From NCBI GenBank assembly GCA_030693565.1, contig JAUYAJ010000176.1:1-13372 (forward strand): DNA of 13,372 bases. Direction: 5' to 3'. The notes under the pieces are model-generated. The model saw only the letters and a list, made by a program, of their open reading frames with translations, was not told where the DNA came from and did no database searches. The position numbers were made by a program, and so were the translations under genes. Below, piece after piece: positions 8,101 through 13,372 of this stretch. The DNA is from Rubrivivax sp. GTDB lineage: Bacteria > Pseudomonadota > Gammaproteobacteria > Burkholderiales > Burkholderiaceae_C. Positions within the stretch are counted from its first letter, which is position 1; each line of letters opens with the position of its first letter.

Positions 8101-11100
8101 CCCGCGCAGCACGGCGGTGGCGCTGCCCAGCGGGCCGGCGTACAGGCCCAGGTTGTAGCGCTCGCTCAAGCCCCCGCCGAGCAGGTCGCGGTCGATCAGC
8201 GCCTGCGGCCCGGCGATCGGATCCTGCTCGTACTGGCCGACCAGGATGGGCTGGGCGACGGCGCGCAGGTCCATCGCCTTGACCATGACTTCGAGACGGA
8301 ACTTCGGCGGCCGCGGCACGCGCTGCGCCACCGAGCCGCCAAGCAGGCTGCGTTGCAGCGCATCGGCGTCGTCGGTCGACGGCGGGCCGGCGTCGTAGCT
8401 CACCGGCTGGGGCTGCTCGCCGGCACGCAGAACCGGCGGCTGCGTGGCCAGGCCTGCCGTCGTGCCGTTGGCCAGCAACTCCACCAGGGCCGGGAAGAAG
8501 GCCGCGGTGGACGGCAGGTCGCCATGCGCGGCGGGCATGTAATAAAAACGGCCAATGCCGCCGATGCGGCCCGACTCCCAGGTCACCGTGCCGTCACCGC
8601 TCGTCGTGCCCACCATCTTGAGTCGGCCGCGGGCGTCGGTGCGCACGCCGCAGGGCGTGTTGCGCGCCACGCCGTAGACGTAGACCGACTGCTTCTTGTA
8701 GGCCGGCGGCAAGGTCGGCGGCGCCAGGCCGTCCTGTGTCCAGAGCCAGGCCGCGGCGTCGAGCACCGGCTGCGACGGCGTGCCGGCTTTGCCGTCGCCG
8801 AACCAGAAGTCGCGCACCTGCGCCTTGAGGTCGACCCAGGTCTGGGCCTGCTGGAATTTGAAGAACTGGCCACCGTCGTCCTGGCCCTGGAAGATGTCGC
8901 TGAAGCCGGGTTTGGGCAGCAGCTGCAGCGCGCCGCGAAAGCCGGCCACGATGTCCAGCACCTCCTGCATGTCGTGCGCCAAGTCCAGACGCACCAGCGT
9001 GCGCAGCATGTCGCCCTTGCCGAGCAGGTTCTCGACCATCGAGTGCGCACCCTGGTTCGGCGTGCCCAGCATCACGAGACGCGCGCCTTCGCGGGCCATC
9101 ACCGAGTCCATCACCGAGCGCCGCTTGTGGATGCAGGCGCGCACAACGAGCCCGCCCATGCTGTGCGCGAGCAGCCGGATCGGCTGCGTGGTCTGCTTGA
9201 GCAGGCGGTCGAGGAACTCGCCGAGCCGGTCGGCCAGCGCGTCCAGCGGTTGCCGCCAGTCGTAGGGGAAACGTTCGACGCGGTGGCTGCGCGACAACTC
9301 CAGGCACAGCTGGCCGTAGAACATGCTGAACAGCCCGTCGGCTTCGACGCCTTGCTGCTGCCATTCGATCTTCGCCAGGCCGCCAGTCGCAATGTCCAGC
9401 GGGTCGAACCAGACCCGGTCCTTGCCGTTCACCTGCAGGTGCGAGCCCATCACGCCGGGCAGCACGACGACGACCGGCCAGTCGGCGCTTTCGGCGCTGC
9501 GGCTGGCGGCGCCGGCGGCGGCCAGCGCGGCGGCGTACTCGGCCGCTGACGGCAGGGCGTGGAAGCGTGGCAGCAATAGCGGCTCGGGGTCGAGCAACCA
9601 GTCGCGCAGCGCGCCGCGGGTGTCGGCATTGGCGAAGTAACGGAAGTGCGAGACCTCGGCGCCGCGGTCGAAGAGCACGCGCGAGCCCGCCTTCGGTGCG
9701 ATGCCGGCGAGCATCGCGGTGGTGTTGACGACGAGGTCGTTGTCGTCGTTCTCGAACAGCAGGAAGTCGGTCAGCAGCACGCCCAGGCGCTGCAGCAGGC
9801 TGCCGCCTTCGATGTCGCCGGCGATGACCGACATTGCCAGCCCTTCGCGCACCGGTGCGTCGCGCAGCAGCTGCGCCAGCGGCGAGTCCGGCAGCATCGC
9901 CTCGATGCCCGGCACCAGGTGCGGGTTGGTGCGGTTCTTCGCGATCTCGATGACGACGCGCTTGAAGGCCGAGTACAGCGGGCTGCCGAAGAAGAACGGC
10001 ACCTGGCCGATCAAGGTGAGCAGGCCGGACAGGAAGACGTCGAAGTTGCCACTGGCCAGCTTGGTGCCATTGGCCGGGCTGGCCGCGCGCACGTAGCGCC
10101 GCACGACCGGCTTGCGTTCGCGCAGCAGCCGCGCCAGCGCGCGCAGCTGGGCGCGCTGCTCGCCATGCGCGCCGGCCAGTTCACCGAGCACTCGGCGGGC
10201 TTCGGCCGGGTCGGCGTCGCCAGTGCCTACATAGGGGTACTGGTAGGCGTCGATCAAGGTGTCGAAGTCCCCCAGGCACAGCAAGTCGGCGACCAGGCCG
10301 CCGCGCGAGTGCGACACCAGACTGATGTGGGCGCCGACCGGCAGCGCGGCGACGAGCTGCAAGGCGTTTTCGATCGGGCTTTGCGACAGCGTGCAATGTT
10401 CCAGCGCGTAGATGCCGCCGCTGAACTGGCGCTCGAGCGCGCCGAACAGGTCGCGGTCGGCGATGCGCAGGTCGCCGAAACTGCCCAGCGTGTTGGACGC
10501 CGTGCCGTGCACGAACACCAGCATCGGCCGGCGTGCCGGGTCGGCGCCGACCGCGGCGACCAGCGCCTGCATGTCGACCGCGCGCAGGTCGGCGGCGCTG
10601 CCGCTGGCGCCGGCCCAGCGGTACAGCCCTGGCGCCTGCAGCAGGCGGCGCTCGATGGCCCACATCAGCGCCTTGGTGCCGGCCCAGCTGACGCCGAGCT
10701 CGGCCTTGTTCTTCAGCGTGCCCAGCGCCTCGTCGATGATGGCGTCGCGCGTGCTGCCGGCCACGAAGGTGTAGACCTTGGCGATCAGGCCGCCGACCGC
10801 CTCGCCCAGCCCGCGGCCCGGCGCCGTGCCTTCGGCGCGCAGCCGCTCGAGCAGGATCTCGCCTTCGGGGCCGAGCAGTTCCGGGCGCGTCAGGTCGAGC
10901 GTGGCGCGCAGCCGCTCGGCGCTGGTGATCAGCGTGCTGCCGTCGGCCAGTTCGAGCACCAGCACTTCGCTGTCCTGCGCCGCCAGCTGCTGCTGGACCA
11001 CGGCCTCGTCGCCGCTGCGTGCGGCGGGGCTGACGTCCCAGGTGCCGGTTGGCGCCAAGTAGCCTTCGGGCAGGAAAGGGTCGGCCGGCGCGTCGGCCGA

Positions 11101-11175
11101 ACGCGCCGCCGGCTGCAGCAGCGGCGGCAGCCGGGTTGGCGCCTGGCGGCCTGAAAGTTTGACTTGGACGGTCAT
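5188..11175 (-). CDS. Giant CHAT-domain protease with two N-terminal alpha/beta-hydrolase (lipase-like) domains and TPR-like C-terminus
   Basis: This 1995-residue protein has no signal peptide and is probably cytoplasmic. Hydrolase 1 (about 205-530) has FVHGTASN (221-228), nucleophile Ser290 in SHSRGG, and probable Asp480 and His510. Hydrolase 2 (about 565-890) is LCAT/lipase-like: LPGVMGS (572-578), YDWR (638-641), Ser672 in AHSMGG, Asp861 in GDGTV and His884 in AHGDLP. A middle region (about 955-1290) is not confidently assigned; GGLSERYNLGLYAGPLG recalls the macro-like N-domain of M17 aminopeptidases. The CHAT domain (about 1293-1575) has LPWEL, GNPSF, catalytic His1438 in HVSAHG, Cys1482 in LNCCH, and a closing AYGDPGW. 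Helical, TPR-like sequence (about 1590-1950) and a Lys/Arg-rich tail follow. The ATG at 11175 has a GAGGAAA ribosome-binding site (11181-11187). It lies 52 bases after the caspase gene, in one operon. Expected roles are proteolysis by CHAT and ester or lipid cleavage by the hydrolases; targets are unknown. Confidence 0.92.
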   Translation of the reverse strand: MTVQVKLSGRQAPTRLPPLLQPAARSADAPADPFLPEGYLAPTGTWDVSPAARSGDEAVVQQQLAAQDSEVLVLELADGSTLITSAERLRATLDLTRPELLGPEGEILLERLRAEGTAPGRGLGEAVGGLIAKVYTFVAGSTRDAIIDEALGTLKNKAELGVSWAGTKALMWAIERRLLQAPGLYRWAGASGSAADLRAVDMQALVAAVGADPARRPMLVFVHGTASNTLGSFGDLRIADRDLFGALERQFSGGIYALEHCTLSQSPIENALQLVAALPVGAHISLVSHSRGGLVADLLCLGDFDTLIDAYQYPYVGTGDADPAEARRVLGELAGAHGEQRAQLRALARLLRERKPVVRRYVRAASPANGTKLASGNFDVFLSGLLTLIGQVPFFFGSPLYSAFKRVVIEIAKNRTNPHLVPGIEAMLPDSPLAQLLRDAPVREGLAMSVIAGDIEGGSLLQRLGVLLTDFLLFENDDNDLVVNTTAMLAGIAPKAGSRVLFDRGAEVSHFRYFANADTRGALRDWLLDPEPLLLPRFHALPSAAEYAAALAAAGAASRSAESADWPVVVVLPGVMGSHLQVNGKDRVWFDPLDIATGGLAKIEWQQQGVEADGLFSMFYGQLCLELSRSHRVERFPYDWRQPLDALADRLGEFLDRLLKQTTQPIRLLAHSMGGLVVRACIHKRRSVMDSVMAREGARLVMLGTPNQGAHSMVENLLGKGDMLRTLVRLDLAHDMQEVLDIVAGFRGALQLLPKPGFSDIFQGQDDGGQFFKFQQAQTWVDLKAQVRDFWFGDGKAGTPSQPVLDAAAWLWTQDGLAPPTLPPAYKKQSVYVYGVARNTPCGVRTDARGRLKMVGTTSGDGTVTWESGRIGGIGRFYYMPAAHGDLPSTAAFFPALVELLANGTTAGLATQPPVLRAGEQPQPVSYDAGPPSTDDADALQRSLLGGSVAQRVPRPPKFRLEVMVKAMDLRAVAQPILVGQYEQDPIAGPQALIDRDLLGGGLSERYNLGLYAGPLGSATAVLRGLSEARRSRLQLSGAIVTGLGKYDGALSPLQLTDAVRTGALRYLLQVSDVLGTEHRELPLAALLVGYNSAANLTVAASVEALVRGVMDANTKYSEITRGSVRIARLEIIELYLDTAISAAYALGEVGAKLAPLAARQGTLLVCKPELEQHHSLRRRLYDGQRQSYWPRLMITDADCSEEDISGMLKPPAAPAGLADTGKARMVVGERLRFLYVGQRARAESVIQQRQPGLIEKIVRQQIGSPLWRADFGRMLFQLMVPHDFKDAARQLDRVVLVVDSHTANLPWELMLADDGTALRDGATDAAILPLAVNAPVVRQFASTSFRRQVRQSSARSALVIGNPSFEGFDKAFLDAKGAPCPLPPNLGGAEAEAQAVAGVLANLGYDVTRIISPDQTATDVLSALYRKPWRLLHVSAHGVFNQRHVDGSWRSGVVLSDGLLITAAEIAAMEMVPELVFLNCCHLAKVDTDSQGNKLAASVARELIEIGVRCVLVAGWAVNDEIARIFGETFYREALFGQQPFGLAVHAAREAAWDAGQGQDITWGAFQAYGDPGWMADPRAEPNPRADKPVPFVSIDEVVAELARCSTDLLRRGEQLSWPEVLSRVEQADRLIGIRCPPGWLRRPELQTALGDYLLQLGHLERSYQAYLLAVQAESTAGSVPLRKLEQLAMIEAHLGDWRAEYGLEDDIAQAVAEGERSIDLALQRLDALDLLVALQDPSMAPEGSVAVSVERSALRGSAWKRKASLHARQLVKAGADPAAQREAGRKMAAALENSVLAYRQAEGHPGGPRFSVYLALNRLSLDALTDWSGLTTRDEAIYLAQQCRQIAIERAAHPVADWDALLPSDALLVERLLDGGLGLAGDEGNQAYEALAAAYKDTFDGVSVKPALVYQVVKQLETLSRFCDARHVLQADEALKRTADRLLQLVQRIQPQRAPRPDRPEPLEAGPARMLSAAPSARKRRPAAKSRSAKKAP

Positions 11176-11227
11176 CGGCGTTTCCTCGCGCGACAGGTGT
11201 CAGTCGCCGCGCTGGACGCCGGACCGA

Positions 11228-12070
11228 TCACGAAAAGATCCTTCGAGCGCGCGCTTGGGCGCTGGCCACGAGCTGCGGCACCTGTGCGTAGCTGGCCGAG
11301 GGCAGCGAGCCTGGGGTGATGGCGGCGATCCAGTCGGCATAGCTGGCCTGCGCCGGCAAGGTCTTCAAGGCCTTGAGCGCGAAGTAGGAGAAGGCGCCGA
11401 CAGGGCGGCCGCGGATGCGGGCGTCGTAGCTGAAGTTGTTCGGCCCTTCCTTGCAGCCGGCCATCAAGACGTCACCGTTGGCGCGCGACATCAGCGTGGT
11501 GAAGGGCGAGGCGCCCGAACTCACCGCCACCGTGCTCAGCGGCTTGCCGCTGGCCCCGCGCGGCAGCTGGTCGGCGGGCATCCAGTTGCCCATCGGCAGA
11601 AAGCGCGGCCGCGGCACGTCACCGTCCTCGGGGTCGGTGCCGGCCGCGCGAGTCACCGTGCCCGAGTGGCAGCTGTCGGAGATCAGCAGCAGCTTGACGC
11701 CGCTCTTGCGGGCCGCGAACAAGGTGTGCAAGTCGTCGTCGATCAGCGCGCCGGCGCCGGTCTGGATGTCGTAGGGGCACAGCGCTTCGTCGAGGCCGTC
11801 GACCTCGTCGCCGTTGAGGTCGGGCACATAGGTGCCGTGGCCGGAGAAGGTGATGACCAGCGAGTCGCCGCTGGCGCCGCCGCCGATCAGGCCGCGCAGC
11901 GACTCGACCATCGCCGCCCGGGTGGCCTGGGCGTCGATCAGCGTCGTCACCGAATAGCCGCGGGCGGCCAGTTCAGCGGCCCAGTCGTTGGCGTCGTTGA
12001 CACAGCCCGCCAGGTCCATGTGCGTGCCCGGATAGTTGTTGATGCCGATGCACAGTGCGCGCTTGCTCAT
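11228..12070 (-). CDS. Caspase family (peptidase C14, metacaspase-like) protease
   Basis: This 280-residue protein is a stand-alone caspase-fold cysteine protease. It begins with the family strand KRALCIGINNYPG, then the CVNDANDW helix. It carries catalytic His78 in FSGHGT, the acidic metacaspase signature NGDEVDGLDEALCPYD (86-101), and catalytic Cys134 in ISDSCHSG. The late NNFSYDARIRG and GAFSYFALKAL segments complete the fold. The acidic pocket and Asp132 suggest Arg/Lys specificity, as in metacaspases, rather than Asp specificity. It has no prodomain, signal peptide or added sensor domain, so regulation must come from partners or ligand binding. ATG 12070 was chosen over an in-frame TTG at 12085 because AGGAG lies 6 bases upstream and the family N-terminus starts here. 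It is the first gene of an operon with the giant CHAT/hydrolase gene, which makes that protein the leading candidate partner or substrate. Confidence 0.94.
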   Translation of the reverse strand: MSKRALCIGINNYPGTHMDLAGCVNDANDWAAELAARGYSVTTLIDAQATRAAMVESLRGLIGGGASGDSLVITFSGHGTYVPDLNGDEVDGLDEALCPYDIQTGAGALIDDDLHTLFAARKSGVKLLLISDSCHSGTVTRAAGTDPEDGDVPRPRFLPMGNWMPADQLPRGASGKPLSTVAVSSGASPFTTLMSRANGDVLMAGCKEGPNNFSYDARIRGRPVGAFSYFALKALKTLPAQASYADWIAAITPGSLPSASYAQVPQLVASAQARARRIFS

Positions 12071-12076
12071 CGCCTG

Positions 12077-12081
12077 CTCCT
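12077..12081 (-). promoter_or_regulatory. Ribosome-binding site of the caspase gene
   Basis: AGGAG on the minus strand, 6 bases before ATG 12070, fixes this start against the in-frame TTG further upstream at 12085. Confidence 0.75.
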
Positions 12082-12102
12082 GCAATGCCCTTGGGGCGGA
12101 CC

Positions 12103-12131
12103 AGTCTAGGCCGCGTGCCGCAACGCAACAA
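12103..12131 (-). promoter_or_regulatory. Candidate sigma-70 promoter for the caspase-CHAT operon
   Basis: On the minus strand TTGTTG (12126-12131) is followed after 17 bases by TAGACT (12103-12108). This would start transcription around 12096 and leave a leader of about 26 bases before the caspase ATG. Each box matches consensus only partly (3 of 6 and 4 of 6), so it is a weak prediction supported mainly by spacing and position. Confidence 0.3.
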
Positions 12132-12161
12132 GGCGGGTCAGGGGCCGCCCCCTAGATCGAA

Positions 12162-12197
12162 GCCAGCGGCGCTGCGCCGTGCGATGCGCACGCTGGC
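12162..12197. other. Long imperfect hairpin in the divergent intergenic region
   Basis: GCCAGCG (12162-12168) pairs with CGCTGGC (12191-12197), and just inside them TGCGC (12173-12177) pairs with GCGCA (12186-12190). This gives 12 base pairs with a 4-base bulge on the left arm and an 8-base loop. It sits between the divergent caspase and TrhA genes, about 85 bases before the TrhA start, in a 211-base gap. No T-run follows on either strand, so it is not an obvious intrinsic terminator. An operator or a structured leader is possible. Confidence 0.4.
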
Positions 12198-12281
12198 GCC
12201 GGCAAAAAGCGTCGCGCGCGGCTCAGCCCGACGGCGCAACGGCCGAAATCGAATGACCTGCTGTACACGCCGAGGCCCGCC

Positions 12282-12917
12282 ATGACCGAACGTCCCCAGA
12301 CCTTGCGCGAAGAACTCGCCAACACGCTGAGCCATGGCCTGGGGTTGCTGCTGGCGTTGGCGTCGCTGCCGGTGGTGCTCAACCTGGGCGAAGGCCAGGG
12401 CGGCCACACCCAGGCCGGCGCCTTCGTCTTTTCACTGACGATGATCCTGCTCTACCTGGCGTCGGCCGTCTATCACGCGCTGCCGCACGGCCTGGCCAAG
12501 CAGTGGTTCAACCGCCTCGACCACGCCGCCATCTACCTCTTCATCGCCGGCAGCTACACGCCGTTTGCGCTCGGGCAGATGGACGGCAGCAGCGGCTGGG
12601 CCTCGTTCACCATGGTCTGGTGCCTGGCGCTGGCCGGCATGGTGGCCAAGGTGCGCAACCGCCTGCGCCACCCGCTGGGGTCGACGGCGATGTACTTCGC
12701 GCTCGGCTGGCTGGCCTTCATCGCTGCCGGGCCGCTGATCGAGCGCATGCCGCCCGACGCCTTGATGCTGTTGCTGGCCGGGGGCGGCGCGTACACCGTC
12801 GGCGCGGTGTTCTTTCTTCTCGACCACCGGGTCCGCTACGGCCACTTCGTCTGGCATCTGTTCGTGCTGGCGGGCAGCACCTGCCACTTCTTCGCCGCGC
12901 TCTGGCACCTGGTATGA
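12282..12917 (+). CDS. trhA: PAQR/hemolysin III family membrane protein (TrhA/YqfA-like)
   Basis: This 211-residue, seven-helix inner-membrane protein has the conserved metal-site residues of the PAQR superfamily: SHG after an N-terminal EEL/N segment (Ser17-His18), S61-x3-H65 in SAVYH, Asp80 in RLDHAAIY, and the closing H188-x3-H192 plus His202 (GHFVWHLF ... CHF). Bacterial members, historically called hemolysin III, are now linked to membrane-fluidity and energetics homeostasis, and the family is related to zinc-dependent hydrolases such as adiponectin receptors. Haemolysis itself should not be assumed. The start is supported by GAGG (12272-12275), 6 bases before ATG. It is transcribed away from the caspase operon and ends two bases before the stop of the converging downstream gene, with both stops inside the palindrome TGAGCTCA (12915-12922). 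Confidence 0.93.
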   Translation: MTERPQTLREELANTLSHGLGLLLALASLPVVLNLGEGQGGHTQAGAFVFSLTMILLYLASAVYHALPHGLAKQWFNRLDHAAIYLFIAGSYTPFALGQMDGSSGWASFTMVWCLALAGMVAKVRNRLRHPLGSTAMYFALGWLAFIAAGPLIERMPPDALMLLLAGGGAYTVGAVFFLLDHRVRYGHFVWHLFVLAGSTCHFFAALWHLV

Positions 12918-12919
12918 GC

Positions 12920-13372
12920 TCAGCGCTGCAACAGCGCCGGCCAATCGGCCTGGGCGCTGTTGAGCCAGATCCGGCCTTCGAGGCGGCGGCCGTCGGCCGA
13001 CAGCCGGGCTGACAGGTTGCCACTGTCGATCAGCTCGTCGCCCGGGCTGGACAGCAGTTGCAAGGCGATGTCGATGCGCGTCGCCTGGCCCGGCGCCACC
13101 ACCACCTGGCCCTGGCCGCGGTAGCTGAAGGCGAGCAGTTCAGCGCCCATGCGCTGGCGCCAGAAGCCGCGGTAGTCGTCCCAGTCGGCGCGCCCGGCCA
13201 GCGGCAGCGGGGCGCTGGCCAGCGTCAGGCTGTCGCCGTCCTGCGTCAATGTCATCAGCACTTGCTCGCCGCGCACCAGCGTGGCTTGCCAGTCACCGCT
13301 CAGCGTGGTCGGCGGCGCGGCCCAGCGCCAGCCAGCCCAGCCCAGCGCGGCCGCGCTCAGCACGGCCAGGGC
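12920..13372 (-). CDS. Hypothetical membrane-anchored protein, C-terminal part (cut by window edge)
   Basis: The frame is open to the right edge, giving about 150 residues up to the stop at 12922-12920. A GTG at 13363 could be a start, but the upstream codons read Ala-Leu-Ala and continue a hydrophobic helix (ALAVLSAAALGWAGW), so the real start is probably beyond the window. After this single membrane anchor comes a region of short alternating strands (LSGDWQATLV, MTLTQDGDSLTLA, GELIDSGNLSARLS-like), suggesting a small beta-rich domain outside the cytoplasm. A signal peptide instead of a permanent anchor is also possible. I do not recognise the family. It converges on trhA with only two bases between the stops. 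Confidence 0.65.
   Translation of the reverse strand, partial: ALAVLSAAALGWAGWRWAAPPTTLSGDWQATLVRGEQVLMTLTQDGDSLTLASAPLPLAGRADWDDYRGFWRQRMGAELLAFSYRGQGQVVVAPGQATRIDIALQLLSSPGDELIDSGNLSARLSADGRRLEGRIWLNSAQADWPALLQR

Noticed and set aside
5338..9549. A 1403-codon open frame on the plus strand opposite the giant CHAT gene
   Set aside because: It is a frame shadow of a very GC-rich gene. Its composition is low-complexity (rich in Ala, Gly, Arg, Val, Gln, His), it shows no recognisable motif, and the minus strand encodes clear catalytic domains over the same bases.
9646..11154. A 502-codon open frame on the plus strand opposite the N-terminal part of the CHAT gene
   Set aside because: Same composition bias and no motif; the opposite strand carries the hydrolase 1 domain.
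5188..12070. CRISPR-linked (Craspase-like) or gasdermin-linked caspase system
   Set aside because: No repeats, cas genes or gasdermin-like small protein are in the window, so these known contexts are not supported here.
5188..12281. Recent horizontal acquisition of the caspase-CHAT operon
   Set aside because: Base composition and codon style match the flanking genes by eye, and no integrase, transposase, tRNA or direct repeats flank the region.
12282..12917. Hemolysin III/TrhA protein as the pore-forming effector of the caspase system
   Set aside because: It is a common seven-helix PAQR protein, is transcribed in the opposite direction, and has no gasdermin-like features; proximity is probably incidental.

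Overview
The window is very GC-rich, with strong G/C at third codon positions and tightly packed genes. Gene content and style suggest a beta-proteobacterium of the order Burkholderiales (Rubrivivax/Leptothrix-like). That assignment is an inference: no rRNA or marker gene is present. There are ten genes, two of them cut by the window edges. The longest gap is 211 bases. I see no tRNA, rRNA, CRISPR array, insertion sequence or attachment site.

Region 1 (1-4364, minus strand) is one probable five-gene operon. In transcription order it encodes a NitT/TauT-type substrate-binding protein, an integral-membrane di-iron hydroxylase resembling alkylglycerol monooxygenase, the ABC ATPase, the ABC permease, and the N-terminal part of a PhoX-type phosphatase exported by the Tat route. 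Two ATGA overlaps couple hydroxylase to ATPase and ATPase to permease. The hydroxylase is therefore built into the transporter operon, probably to process the imported compound or its lipid source. The substrate cannot be read from the sequence.

Region 2 (4426-5172, plus strand) is a single SDR oxidoreductase of the E. coli YgfF type. It diverges from the transporter operon and converges on the giant gene.

Region 3 (5188-12070, minus strand) is the most interesting part. A compact caspase/metacaspase-like protease (280 aa) is followed after 52 bases by a 1995-aa protein. That protein combines two separate serine alpha/beta-hydrolase (lipase-like) domains, a middle region that may be macro-like, a CHAT caspase-fold protease domain with His and Cys in place, and a helical TPR-like C-terminus with a basic tail. 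Two caspase-fold proteases joined to two lipase modules look like a protease-controlled membrane-damaging or signalling system, possibly anti-phage or cell-death related. The domains are read directly; the system-level role is inference.

Region 4 (12282-13372) holds a plus-strand PAQR/hemolysin III family membrane protein, divergent from the caspase operon, and the C-terminal part of an unrecognised membrane-anchored protein on the minus strand.
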